A DNA stretch of 64,000 nt from Aselliscus stoliczkanus (Eukaryota > Chordata > Mammalia > Chiroptera > Hipposideridae), in assembly GCA_033961575.1 (NCBI GenBank), contig CM066727.1:122066434-122130433 (forward strand), in the 5' to 3' direction. Every line of letters begins with the position of its first letter. Positions within the stretch are counted from its first letter, which is position 1. The translations under genes and the position numbers were made by a program. Positions 49,590 to 61,759 of the stretch are shown here, one piece after another. Under the pieces are notes generated by a model. That model made no database searches. It was not told the DNA's origin and saw only the letters and a list, made by a program, of their open reading frames with translations.

Positions 49590-49855
49590 TTACAGAAGCA
49601 AATTATGTGATTTATAGATAAAAAGGGAAATACAGACAAAGAACAAAATAAACAAGCTTATACCCCCTTTCCCTGGGGTATGCACTGCTACTACTCTAGT
49701 GTATATCCTTGGCAACCTTTTTTTTTTTGCTATATATGCATATATTTTGTTTACAAAATGAAATCATTACTGTTATTTTACTGTCTATTTTGTTCACATA
49801 TCAATACGTCCAAAACAGCTTTTCATGTCAATAAATGTTCTTCTGTCACATTAAA
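49590..49855 (-). mobile_element. Old L1M 3' fragment, antisense
   Basis: Shows 'agtgtatatccttggcaacc', 'aaaatgaaatcattactgtt' and 'cttttcatgtcaataaatgt', typical of antisense L1M 3' sequence. Confidence 0.55.
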
Positions 49856-49864
49856 AAAAATAAA

Positions 49865-51756
49865 AAAAAGTGGAGAACTGTACTCCTTTCCTTCAATTCT
49901 CTGCTAGGAGTTTGTTGTCATACCAAGACGAGGAGCTAAGAAGGGCCAGATAGTGACTTTCATTGTGTTCCTTTTGTTTTCTTTTCTGATGCCTCAACTA
50001 ATTACTGTTGAACATTTCTGCTATCATCAGCTGTCTCTGATGAAATTGATATGTAAACGCCCGATAACTCAGTATCCCATGACAGTGAAAGTCTGTAAAT
50101 AATAGAAAAAAAAATTCAAAGTCCCTGGACAAGATTGTTCCCTTTGTTAAATGAGCCCCGTGATAACCAGGGGAAGGATGAAACAGAAGGTGGGAGAAGG
50201 CTATAATATTAGACCTTTAAAATTCTCTGTAGAAGTTTAATGTTAGCTTGAACCAGGGCCTTATCTGACTCCCATGCCATGATGAATGTCATGTGGTTGA
50301 TGGAATCTCATTTAGACAAACAGTTTCAGTGTTCCTTTACGCAACCCAAGAATCCTAAGATCTACAGCTATAAAAATTAAATAAACAAACAAGAATAAAT
50401 AGGGGATGAGTTTTAATCACCATAATAATGTGTCAATGTGCTGTACCCAATTATTTGGAATTCCTGATGTGTGAAATTATGGCCAAAAGACACGCTTTTC
50501 TTGGACATTTTGCAACTGGGCCCGGAATCCAAGCAAGTTTCCTTAGTCCGTGTCCAGTTCTAAATTTAGGATCAGGCTTACCGTTCATCTCTACCTTGTC
50601 CCCTCTGATCAATACTGCCTTACATTTAAATTCCAGAGCCCAACTATGACAATCTTTCACTCTGTGAACAGTTCAGTCTGTGCTTTTATCAGTATACAAT
50701 CTATGAGAGATTCCCAACAGCCCCCTTTAATGATTTATCAATGTTTTACCTGACAGTTTGGTCTTTGCAGCATCCCACACAAATCCACTGAACTGATAAT
50801 ATCCCTGAACTGTGGTACTAATACCAGCATGTCTCAACATGCAGAGTTCTTGTTGGAAGTGCTAACCACATGCCTCATTTTGCTACAACAGAAGCATAAA
50901 TTCAAAATCATTTTGAAAATTTGCTTTAGAATCAAGCTTAACCTAGCTTAGTGTCTCACTTCATTATATAGTAAATACTATGTGATAAGTAAAAATTCCA
51001 AAGATTTTTTTCTGCTAAATGATCTCTGTTTCTTTAAGTTTCCTAAGAACACCAAAGAGCCATGACCATTAAAAAGAAGTGAAGATGTGTATAGTCACCA
51101 TAATATTTGCCATCGTTAATGTATTCATTCTTCAGTATTCATTCTTCCTAACTTAGGCATGAAAGTTCAGTATGAATTGGACCCACTGTAATCAGGGATA
51201 CCTATACTTACCGTTCAACTTTAAAACTCAACTCTCTGATTTTTGATGTTAGCATTTTTTGTTGGAGAAAGCAATAGGACAGGCTAAGACTCTTCACAAA
51301 TGCTATGGAATGTCCAGTAGGCTAAGTGGAGCATAGGTCATGTAAATGCCATACCAGATGTGAGATTACATTTATGGAAAAGAAAGGGAAAGATTTCAGG
51401 GAGCCAAAGCTCATCAGAAAACAGGAATTACAGAAAACAGCTACAATACACTTCAGATGTCTATGAATAGCAAAGTTAATGTCTGTGTATTGCCTGATGT
51501 ATAAAATTACAGAATAAATACTTAACAAAACACTTGATTTCAGACTTCTACTATTTGTCCAGTTTGTCATTTTCTTTCTTCCTTTCTTTCTTTTTTATTC
51601 TTTTCTACAATATAGGATTAGCTAGCATTTTGTTGACTTTATTTTAGGTCTGTTCATGTTTCCTTTGACCAAAAATGAATTGCCTTTCTGATTACTAAAT
51701 GGAAATATTTTTTTACAAATGCAGAAAACTGGACCACATGATATTGAGTGCACGCA

Positions 51757-51797
<41 letters not shown>

Positions 51798-52155
51798 CAC
51801 ATAGAGAGAAACATTTAACAGTCTTTCAGGTTGTTTAAAGTAAATAAGTTGTTTTATTCATCTAAAAGCAATTAACATAATAATCCCATTAAAAATCTTA
51901 TTTTTATAACTCTGCAAAATACAGGATGTAATTTTTTATCAAAATTTTTCATTATAATTAATTTGTGAATTTGCTATATAGCATACTCTTTAATCAACAT
52001 GATTACCAAATAACGGAAATTATTTACCTAGTCATTTTAGATTTACAAAGAGAAAGGCAATATATACCTTTGATACAGTTGTTAGTACATTGTCTGAATA
52101 CTCTGTACTCTGTTGGTTTTAGCTGATTGGCTGCCTGGCTGATAGAAGGTCTACC
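49865..52155. other. Unassigned sequence with a CA microsatellite
   Basis: No gene or transposon is named here. A (CA)n tract lies at 51759-51794. Confidence 0.35.
51759..51794. repeat. (CA)n microsatellite
   Basis: About 18 uninterrupted CA units. Likely length-polymorphic. Confidence 0.95.
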
Positions 52156-52159
52156 TCTT

Positions 52160-52400
52160 TCAGACAGCCCGGGTAGCACAATGGAAAGGCAGTGGACTAG
52201 GAGCCAGAATATCGGGTATCGGCTCTGTAGTGTCTCTGGGAAAAATCTTTCAGCCTTTCAATCTCTCAGTTTTTTCATCTGTAAAATAGGGGAAAAAAAT
52301 CTTCTGGTCTGCTCTGCTAGATTACTAGGAAAATCAGAGCAGACAATGCATGTGAAAGCCTTTTGTAAATGTAAAGCGTTAGTAATGTCATTTTTCATAA
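52160..52400 (+). mobile_element. MIR SINE, near full length
   Basis: Shows the tRNA-related start 'gggtagcacaatggaaaggc', 'gtggactaggagccagaata', 'tcagttttttcatctgtaaa', 'atgtgaaagccttttgtaa' and 'atgtaaagcgttagtaatgt', all in MIR order. Confidence 0.8.
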
Positions 52401-52404
52401 CTAC

Positions 52405-53715
52405 TAATTGATACTCGTCTGCTGTAAAGCCACGTGTTCTGAAAGTAAGGCAATTAGTTATGGCAGTTCACATACATCCCAAAGCTAAATTTGACATAAA
52501 AACATCAACTTCAAAGGCCCAAACCATGTGACCTGTCCTTAGGCCTGAAAGTTATTCAATTTCTAAAGCTGGGATCAGTCAGTTGGTGCATCAGGATGGT
52601 ATCAGTGACTTGCCAATGATACTCAGCTTTAGCTGGAGCCAGTTTTTCTCTGACCTCAATATTATAGGACTTCAACTATCATATTTAAAAGCCTGCAGGC
52701 TAGTTGATAAGAAAAATGAGGCAGGATGCATTTACCTGGGGCCCTGCTATGTTAGTCAGGTGAAGTCAGTGAGAAGTTGGGAGGCATTTTCAGCCACGTT
52801 CTCATGTTTATTTAAATAGACTTTCGCCTTAAGGTAAAACTATTAACCTACTTTTGGGCCGACCAAATTAGAGGAGCAATGTAGTTTCTCAGTGCAGTTA
52901 TCCAAAGGGCCCACTATTACTAGTCCATGAATGAACATATGTCACTTTGTCACCTACGGATTCACTCACTATTTTCCGTAAAGTTATAGCATCATCTTAT
53001 GTATGTCTCCTCATCTTTGGTGGATAAAAGGGTACAGTTCTACAGGAATATGACTGATAGAATGTAACCTGCTTGAACATTAGCATCATGACAGCATCCT
53101 CAGTTCCAGTGGTTAAAATTTCAGCTTTCAATGTTCAGACATCAAAACAGCAGGAAATGTTTCTATAAATGAACTGGTACTTTTCCCTGCCCCTGCCACT
53201 TCGCAGCCACATTATATCTGGAAGCTAAGATATGGGCACAGGACTTTCGGTGTTTCCATTAGCAGGTTGGTTTGCACCGCTAGATAAAGATGTCCGGGGG
53301 AGTCCAAATCTCATTTAGCACAAGGCTCCTTTTTATTTTTCCACTTGCCGTCTATATTGTATAACACAACAAAGTTAAATAGCATAGATTCCCAGGTCGA
53401 GGGCTAGCAATAAGCTAGACTAAGTCTATAAGAAGTCAAGCAATAGAGAAGCAAAAATTTTAATAAAACCCAGGCAGCAGGGATAGGAAATCCTATGTTT
53501 TAATTAGTTTTACCTCTTTCACACTCCTGATGTTTATACAATTATCCTCTACCTCATTACCATGAGCTTGGTCAAGTAAAACAGCAATTAATAAAATGTT
53601 AGACTGCCCCTCCCAACAATTTTAAAAAACATGCCTGCAAGCCGAATTATTACATCATCTTATCACAGCCACTTTGGTAAAAAAATAGGATAATATTATT
53701 AGAAAATTCAGGCCT
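52405..53715. other. Unassigned sequence, no gene recognised
   Basis: No named repeat. Short open frames (for example 52583-52819) have no recognisable domain. Confidence 0.35.
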
Positions 53716-53733
53716 AGTAAAGCTGTGACTTTT

Positions 53734-54556
53734 TTTTTTTGTTCTTTGTTTTTTCACTTTATTTATTTTGACATACAATATTTCTTTTATTAATTTCAGG
53801 TGTACAGCATAGTGGTTTGAAATTTATATAATTTAAGAAGTGATCCCCTTGACTAGTCTAGTACCCACCTGGCACTATGCATAATTATTACCACATTATT
53901 GACTATATTCCCTATGCTTTACTTTACATCCCCATGACTATTTTGTAGCTACCAATTTGTGCTTCTTAATTAATCCTTTCACCTTTTTCACCCTGACCCC
54001 AACTCCCCTCCCCATCTATCACCCTGATAAATCTAGTACCTATCTGACACTGTACATAGTTAATACAAAATTATTGACTACGTTCCCTATGCTACATCCC
54101 CTTAACTACTTTCTGAAAACCAATTTGTACTTCTAAATCCCTTCACGTTTTTCACTCACCCTCAACCCCCTCCCATCTGGCAACCATCAAAATGTTCTCT
54201 GTATCTATGAGTTTGTTTTGGTTTGTTTGATTGGTTTTTTTTCTTTAGATTTCACATAATAGGTGAAATCACATTGCATCTGTCTGACATATTCCACTCA
54301 GCACAATACCCACCGGAGCCATCCATGATGCTGCAGATGGCAAGAACTCATTCCCTTCCATGGCTGAGCAATATTCCATTGTATATTCATACATGTACCA
54401 CCTCCTCTTTATCTATTCTTCCACTTACAGACACCCAGGCTGCCTCCACATCTTGGTCATTGTAAACAATGCTACAATGAACATATGGATGCACATGTGC
54501 CCTCAAAGTAGCATTTGGTTTTCTTTGGATAAATACCCAGAAGTGGGATTACTGGG
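53734..54556 (-). other. 3' UTR of the half-L1-like element, duplicated units
   Basis: Two related units occur. 'attattgactatattcccta' with 'ctaccaatttgtgcttctta' (about 53850-54000) recurs as 'ttattgactacgttccctat' with 'aaccaatttgtacttctaa' (about 54040-54180). The proximal part carries 'atccatgatgctgcagatgg' and 'gataaatacccagaagtggg', known L1 3' end blocks. Confidence 0.75.
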
Positions 54557-54843
54557 CCCTTTTTTGTCTCTCGTTATAGCCTTTGTTTTAAAATCCACTT
54601 TGTCTGGTATAAGTATTGCTACTTCAGTTTTGTTTGTTGGTTTCCATTTTCATAGAATATCCTTTTCCCATCCAGACTTTTTTTTCAGTCTGTGTGTGTC
54701 TTTCAATCTGAAGTGAGTCTCTTGGAGGCAGCATATGTAAGGGTCTTGTTTTCATATCCATTCAGTCACCCTATGTCGTTTGATTGGAGCATTTAATCCA
54801 TTTACATTTAAATTAATCATTGATAGATATGTATTATTGCCAT
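54557..54843 (-). pseudogene. Truncated L1 ORF2 (endonuclease start only)
   Basis: Starts with ATG at 54843 and is frameshifted almost at once. The L-N-V-N-G-L-N and later endonuclease-domain segments can still be read by changing frame. It stops at the same place as the copy at 31024-31314. The plus-strand junction reads 'agtgggattactgggccctt' here and 'agtgggattattgggtcctt' there. Confidence 0.8.
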
Positions 54844-54883
54844 TTTATTATTCATCTTTTGGAGCTTTCTTTTTCTTTTCATC

Positions 54884-55740
54884 TTAAAGAAGTCCCTCTA
54901 AGATTCCTTGTAATTCTGGTTTCCTGTTGATGAACTCCTTTGGCTTTTTCTTGTCTTGGAAACTCTTGATCTGTCCTTTGATTCTAAATAATAGCTTTGC
55001 TAGGTAGGGTAATTTTAGTTGTAGGTCCTTGCTTTTCATCACTGTAAATATTTCCTGGCAATCCCTTCTGGCCTGCAAAGTTTCTATTGGGAAATCAGCT
55101 GACAGTTTTAGGGAGTTCCCTTGTGGGTAACTAATTGCTTTTCTCTTGCTGCTCTTAGGATTTCTCTTTGTCTTAACCTTTGCCATCTTAATTATATAGT
55201 GCCTTGGTGTGGGCCTGTTTGGGTTCATCTTGTTTGGGACTCTCTACGCTTTCTGTGCTTATATATCTATTTCTTTCACCAGGTTAAGGAAGTTTTCAGT
55301 AATTATTTCTTCAAATAGGTTTTCAATTCCTAGTTCTCGCTTTTCTCCTTCTGGTACCCCTATGATTCAAATGTCACTGTGTTTGATGTTGTCCCAGAGG
55401 CCCCTTAAACTATCTTCATTTTTTTGCATTCTTTTTTCTCTTTGCTCTTCTGATTGGTTGTTTTCTGCTACCTTATCTTTTAAATTGCTGATTCGATCCT
55501 CTGCTCCATCTAATATACTGTTGATCCCTCTAATGTAGTCTCCATTTCAGTTATTACATTATTTATTTCTGACTAATTGTTGTTTTTTATGTTTCCTATC
55601 TCCATTTTTATGTTTCCTATCTCTTTGTTGAAGTTCTCCCTGAAATCATTGAGCATCCTTATAACTAGTGGTTTGAACTCTGTGTCTGGTAGATTGCTTG
55701 TCTCCATTTTGTTTAGTTCTCTTTCTGGAGCTTTGATGGA
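54884..55740 (-). pseudogene. L1 ORF1 pseudogene
   Basis: The C-terminal 114 codons (55228-54884) stay open. They show the conserved N-P-x-R-P-T-P-R-H, then I-K-M-A-K-V-K, then L-S-A-D-F-x-x-E-T-L-Q-A-R-R, then the A-K-L-x-F-R-I-x-G-x-I-K-S-F and K-E-F-I segments of the ORF1p RNA-recognition and C-terminal domains. The N-terminal part (about 55740-55500: E-L-N-K-M-E-T-S-N-L-P-D-T-E-F and V-I-R-M-L-N-D) is readable but separated by stops and frameshifts. Not functional. Confidence 0.88.
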
Positions 55741-56396
55741 GACTCAGATATGGCATCTATGTGCATCTGCACACAGGGACGGGGTGTGCTCAACAAAGAA
55801 ACAATGCCTTCCACCAGCTCCTCTGTCCAGGAGAAAGCTGCCCCTGCTGTTCTCGCCCTGAAGCGAAACAGTTCACTTTCTGCCCATATATCCCTGGTGC
55901 CTTTTGAGCTGCTGCTCCAGCCCTGGAGCTCAGAGCAGGTGAGTCCATCAGTGAGTAAGTTCATGTGCAGGTCCTTTAAGAGGAAGGCCTAGGACTCCAG
56001 CCACCCTCCACCTCACTCAGTCACAATCTCCATTGGTTTTCACAGCCAGAAGTTATGGGAACTTCTCTTCCCAGCACTGAACCCTGGGCTTGGGAGCTTG
56101 GTGTAGGAATGGGACCCCTTCATTCCTCCAGGGGAGGGCCTCTTCAACCAAGATATCCCTCCTGACTTTTAATGGTCACACGCAGGTGAGGACGAACGCA
56201 TTCCATGTCTCTGCCCCTTCTACGAGTCTCGAGGAGGCTTCTTCTTTATGTCTGTAGTTGTAGGTCTATGGTTCAGCTAGATTTCAGGCAATTCTCAGTG
56301 ATGGTTGTTCTGTAGTTTTATTTGTAATTGATGTGGTCATGACAGAAAGTGAGTACAACATTTACCTACTCTGCCACCTTGACCAGAAATCCAGTG
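55741..56396 (-). promoter_or_regulatory. L1-type 5' UTR, short version
   Basis: Homologous to the distal 5' UTR at 33430-33911 ('gtttttcacagcca', 'ccaagatatccctcctgac', 'catttacctactctgccacc'). It is about 1 kb shorter, with a deletion relative to that copy. It runs to the 5' TSD, so the element is not 5'-truncated. Confidence 0.7.
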
Positions 56397-56410
56397 AAAC
56401 TGTGACTTTT

Positions 56411-56685
56411 CCAAGTACTTTTCTAATCTATAAATCGGAGTTGAACCTATCATTTCTAGGGTCCCTCCAAGCATTAATATTCTATGCTTCTACTTCAAAG
56501 GACAAAGTAATGCAGATAGCTATTGAATTATTATACCTAATTTAATGTAACTGATAGCACTAAAACCTAATTTTATTCATTTATTTCAGGCTCTTCTTCT
56601 CCTAAATGTTTCCTCTTGTTCTTACTTATTCTTTAGTAACTACATGAATACAAAAGAAGGGTCAAATAGATGGCACAGACAAAAA
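56411..56685. other. Unassigned sequence
   Basis: Nothing recognised. Confidence 0.3.
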
Positions 56686-56689
56686 ACAT

Positions 56690-56975
56690 GTAGGTCAAAG
56701 GGTACAAACTTTCAGTTACAAGAAGAATAAGTTCTGAGGACCTAATGTACAGTATGGTGACTATAGTTAATAATACAGTATTGTATACTTGAAAGTCCTA
56801 AACATAGATCTTAACCATTCTCAAAGAACAGGTTAACTAGGTGAGATAATAAGTGTATTAGTTACCTTGATCTTGGTAACTGTTCCACAATGTGTATGTA
56901 TATCAAATCATCATATTTTATACTTTAAATATATGCAATTATATTTGTCAGTTTTTCTTCAATAAAATTGGCGGG
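56690..56975 (+). mobile_element. Old L1 3' UTR, sense
   Basis: Shows 'gggtacaaactttcagttac', 'tgtacagtatggtgactata', 'gttaataatacagtattgta' and 'aacagttccacaatgtgtat'-like blocks in order of the L1MB/L1MA 3' UTR. It ends in 'tcttcaataaaattgg'. Confidence 0.8.
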
Positions 56976-56979
56976 AGAC

Positions 56980-59725
56980 AATACAGCTATTCTCTCAATA
57001 GTAAAGCACTGGCTATAATCAGGAATCCACACAATTGCTTATGAAATCTATTGAAAATTCCACCTAGAAGTGGCTTGGGCCTGAAAACATTCCAAGTGAG
57101 ATGCTAGATGTTGCCAGCCTTCTAAGTAATGAATTTATCTAATATATTTGACTAGTTCTGATGGCCCCTCCAATTCACAGAATAGGAACAAAACACAGCA
57201 GTGACAATACAAGCTGCTCCAGTACATTGTGCTACTAGTTAGCCTCAATCCTGACCTAGAAGGAACATCTTCAGAGATGAAAATTAATGTAAAGTCTATT
57301 CCAGGTCAGTCCGTGGCATCTTTGCTGAGAAGACCTATTAATACCAACCTCAAAAGAAATAAACACAAACCCATTAGGAACTGGACTAAGGCCATCTATC
57401 ATGTTACCTAAGACAAATAGCGTAGCCTGTCAAATCATGCACCTACCAACTCAGAATTGGTACAAATGGCAAATCCAAAATATCATAGCAAGATGACATT
57501 GTATTAAAAAGTATAGTTTACACATTAGCAACAAACAAGTTAACATACTATTTAAAGAAGACTAGAAAACTGAGTATAATGGTCTCATGATGCAAAAACT
57601 GAACCAAAAATGCTTCAAAGTAACATACTGGAATTTAGGACATTTCACTACATATTATCCTTTGTAGCTGGCACAATTTAAGGTACTCACAAAGATACAT
57701 TTCTAGGTTGTGTAAAATTTTTTTTGTTATCCTAGAAACACCAGTAAGCTAAAAATATTAAAATATGACAATATAAAATGTTAAAATATTAATTTATATT
57801 AAAATGTTAAGTAAAATATCACATGAGCTAGTAATTTACTAGCTCAATTAATAAAATACTTTTAAATATCTCCATAAATGAAGAGTTGTACAGAGTTATC
57901 AAATAGGTACAGGATTTTCTTGACAGTAAATCCTTGCAGAATGAAGCTCATTTATACTCATTTTTCAATATCTAAAACAACCACAAATTTAAATTAGCAA
58001 ACTATATTATACAATCACATTGAAAAGTGTGTCCTTAATGGTTTATATGTAAATATTTTAGACACATATTTGCATCCACAGGAAAAATGGTTTAGAAAAC
58101 TACTTTTCTGGGGTCTCTCCTCCCATCATAAGGGGCCAGTCTTGACTAGAAGTCTGTCTAATGTATCAATAGCTAACAGACAGGGAGATTCATGTTTGCA
58201 ATTGGGCAAGCATTGCTTCTGCTACAAGACATGCTGATACTTCAAGATCTTGAGTAAGTGATGAGGGGAATGAGGCCAGGACTGGGCAGGGACAAAGCTG
58301 GCAGAAACTTACCCAGCTATAGGACTGGTGCCCAAGGAGGTAGTCTACAGTCCAATGACTAGTCCAAAAGGGCACAGTGATCCTCGAGCTTGGTTGCAGC
58401 TGTTATCAGTATCTGAGATCCACTGAGCAGGTAAAGTCTGGCAAAATGGGGTTTCAGGTACTAGGTGATCTGCCGAAATGTATGGGTCTGTCACCAAAGA
58501 ACCTGTTTCAGTCAGGGTTCCAGAAGGAATTATCCATCATACTCAGGTCAGGATAATTCAAAGGACTATTCTAGGTATAGGACTAAGCCACAAGGGTACA
58601 TGCAATACCCCAAAACCTAGCCAAGCTGTAACTATCCTTAGGCCAGGAGGCGTGAGGAGTGTGATTACTGAACTCTGAAAGCAGAGGACCACCTGAGTTC
58701 TGATATTCAGTAGAAGGAGGCGAACAGCTCAAGGTAACCCCAGAAAGAAGAAACTGATGATAGAAATACGCCAATCTCACTCAGACACTTCCTGGGTTCT
58801 CCTGCCAGGGCTTCTCCCATTGGCCAAGCACAGCTAGAAGCCAGAAAGCAAGGGCTGGTAGGTCCATATAGGTCAGTATGGAGAGCACAGGGAGAAACGA
58901 GGTGGGAAAGAGTAAAGAGAGGTCTGGTAGGGCAAAAAGAAGAATGATGGCACACCTGGAAGAGCATTCTATTCCAAACAGGATCCCAGAAATATGTGGG
59001 AGTCTGGACATGAGGGTCCAGCATTCTGGAGAAAGGGTCCAGCAAATTAAAGCAGGATATTAGAGCTCTAGCCAAAAAAAAAAAACACCAAAAAACAAAG
59101 GTGGGGGGAAAGGGGGAGGATCAGAAGAAGATTCCACCCCCATAGGAAGTCAGGATGCTACACAGAAAACCAAATCAGAAGTCTGCCCGCACAAGTCACG
59201 CAGATAGGTGGGACTAAGGGAAAGGCTGCAGGCTGCTGGAGGGCTGGCTGCAGAGCAGAAAAGCTCATCCTGGATCGAATTCACTGATGCCTTTGGCACT
59301 GAATGTACTTTCTGCCTGGCTTAGAATTGATGTAAGAATAAGTCAGAATGGAGACTATTGAAGACCAGCAGTATCTTCAACGGAGAGAAAATAGGGGAAA
59401 AAGGAGGTAACAATGCAATAAGAGAATATATCATAAGGGTCCTTGCAACACATAGATGATACATTCAAATTAGGAAATGTAAGGGAAGTTTACAAAGGTG
59501 TGGAAAAATTATAGAAAAACTGCAAGGGATGTGTGCTCCACCCATAGGCTAGAGAAAACAAGGGGAGGCGGCAGTTACAAAACCCAGGGGTGCAACCTGA
59601 GTGATGTCCTGACCTTCAAATGAAGAAGATCACACTAATATTGGAGTGACACAATCTATTAAATATTAATGAATACAAAACAAGGTCCTAAATTTATAGC
59701 CCATATCATAATAAGAGTTTAATTC
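56980..59725. other. Unassigned sequence, possible degraded LTR
   Basis: 58500-59000 contains 'agtcagggttccagaaggaa' and 'cccattggccaagcacagct', which look like an old dispersed repeat I cannot name. An A-run followed by a G-run lies near 59070-59116. No gene is recognised. Confidence 0.3.
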
Positions 59726-60381
59726 TTTCCTCAGGCAAAGCAAGTAATTGTGGATTTGCCTAGCCTGGGATGAAAGAATGCCCCCGGAAAATGAGCTCTT
59801 CTCCAGCCTTCCCTGGAGTGCAAAGTCAGACACCCTTCAAAGCAGCATAAGAACATTTGAATCCAAAAGTAACTCAGACCCATGAGAGGGTGGTTTTCTG
59901 GAACTTGTGAGGGGAAACAAGTTGTGAGACAGAGCATCCCAAACTCTTCTACCACCATGTAAAACACCTTTTTTCCAGCACAGACTTGAAAAAGAAAATC
60001 ATGTCCCATGGGCTTCGAACATTCACTAACAGCCATCAATGTAAGACATTAGCATCATTTCCCTGCTCCTCCCATGTGTCCGGTTCCAGGGTACAAAGCC
60101 CAGTTGTTTAAGGGATGGTCTCGTCAATGAAAGTGTGTTGAACACTTTCCATTAGCATCAACCTTTTAATCAGTTTCAAGTTTATGGGTGGGTATAACAC
60201 ACACTTTGCAGGAAATAGTGATGAGAGGGCCCTGATGTAGAATTTCTGCCATATTTCTTAGAATAGTATAAGTTTTGTGGGACTAATTATGAATATGGAT
60301 ATAAATGTTTAATGAATATGAGTTTCGTATCTGTTTTTATTACTCACAGCCCTAGTGAGAATTTGGTTATAACTAGGATAC

Positions 60382-61241
60382 TTAAATGTTGGTGGGTTCT
60401 ATTGAACTACAAACAACTAGTATCCTGAAAGCTTTGCTGCATCCATACTTGGCCACTGGGCTGAGAAGGAGAATATATTGAGGTGAAATAGGCAACTGGA
60501 TACTAGGTGATGTTGTTTTGAGACACTCTAAGAAGACATCTGTACCCATAAATTCTGTAGTGTTACCATTAGAAACCTTTCCTTTGAGATAACCATGCCT
60601 ACCATAGTCGGTCTCCATGAAAATGCAAATACCTTGAGAATACAGAAAAGTAAATCAGTTTTTTAAATATTTTGAAGGACAAGGGTAACAAGGGCATTTT
60701 CGAGCCTAGGAGTAGAAGAGTTTGAAATGGAGGGAAGAGCAGTGAACAGAAAAGTGCAAAGTCCTAGAAAAAAGGAAAATCTGCTTACTTCACAGCTTTC
60801 ACTAGGGCCAGCCAAGGAACTAAGGTCATGAGTGTGTGGGTGTGTTTTCTTTAACTTTTTCCAGTCAAGAACATTTTTTCCAAGGCCACAATCTACATCC
60901 CCAAGCTTAGACAAAACACACTGAGAGTTTGAGAGTTGAAGAACAAGAGCGCAGAGACTGAAATAATTACTAGAAATTTCAGAACATGCCCCATGAGCAT
61001 CAATAGCATCAAAATCATTAAGTAACCCAGGATTTTTGCTCACCTTGCCTGATTGCTTACCTTCCTTTGTAGCATTCTGTCTCCCTCTCTCAACAGCAAA
61101 GGTTTTTTTCTGACTACACGAAAGAACATCATTGAAGTCTGAGGCTGTTTGGGAGAATATTTCCAAGCGTGAGGCTGAACGTCTTAAATTAATTTTCAAA
61201 GAACCTTTTCTTCCATGGAGGTATGTTTGGGATTTGAAGAT
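60382..61241 (-). other. Minus-strand region with longest open frames; candidate exon
   Basis: One frame is open from a TGA near 61241 to 60663, the longest open frame in the window. It has no ATG at its 5' end and no recognised domain, but its composition is mixed and hydrophilic in the first 140 residues. A donor-like 'gtgaagtaagc' (GT at 60788-60787) could end an exon at 60789, before the composition turns hydrophobic. A second open stretch (60618-60382) follows in another frame. No clear acceptor tract was seen. It could be an internal exon, a decayed pseudogene or chance. Confidence 0.25.
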
Positions 61242-61629
61242 TCAAAGCATTGTACCTTAAGCCTCCTCTTCAAGCTGAGCATTCTTCTTTAATTTTTCTC
61301 ATCATACCAAGAATGTACATAGTAGACAGCTCATGGGGGCCTGTGTCTGCTCACAGCCCACAGTTCAGCAGGAGGGATCTTCCAAGCCAAGATCTAAAGA
61401 TAAACTATGCACGGTCTCATGAACATCACTCTGGATAATAGCTTATATTTAATCACTTCAAGTGCTGCATCTCTCTTGGATCACTTCTGTTTTAATTTTC
61501 TCCTTTAGAGATAAAAATAAAAAAAGCAAAGAAAAGCTCAAAATTATTTTCTCCTAGTACTTTGTCGCTGAAACTACATTTCTAAACTTTTCCCAGGCTT
61601 TTTCCTCAGTGTAGATAAACCTTTTGAAA

Positions 61630-61710
61630 TATAGATCTCCCCTAAAACTAATATAACACTATATGCCAATTATTCCTCAATTTAAAAAATTAAAAATTTA
61701 ATTATAAAAC
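61630..61710 (+). mobile_element. L1 3' tail fragment
   Basis: Contains 'cctaaaactaatataacact', 'atatgccaattattcctcaa' and an A-rich end, the terminal L1 3' UTR motif. Confidence 0.7.
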
Positions 61711-61759
61711 CCAGAAATGTTATATAATCTGACAAGGTCCGGTTTCTGGTCAGGTCCCA

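Larger units (their letters stand above)
53734..56396 (-). mobile_element. Half-L1-like element, complete copy with TSD
   Basis: A 2.66-kb minus-strand L1 derivative. In element order: 5' UTR (56396-55741), degraded ORF1 (55740-54884), ORF2 start (54843-about 54557) and 3' UTR (about 54556-53734) ending in a poly-A (T-run on the plus strand). TSDs are 'aagctgtgactttt' (53720-53733) and 'aaactgtgactttt' (56397-56410), 13 of 14 matching. The insertion is therefore complete. It lacks the rest of the endonuclease, the reverse transcriptase and the C-terminal region, so it depended on L1 in trans. Confidence 0.9.

Noticed and set aside
59731..60039. 102-codon minus-strand open frame as a stand-alone gene
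   Set aside because: No domain, start context or splice evidence; kept only as part of the open-frame cluster finding.
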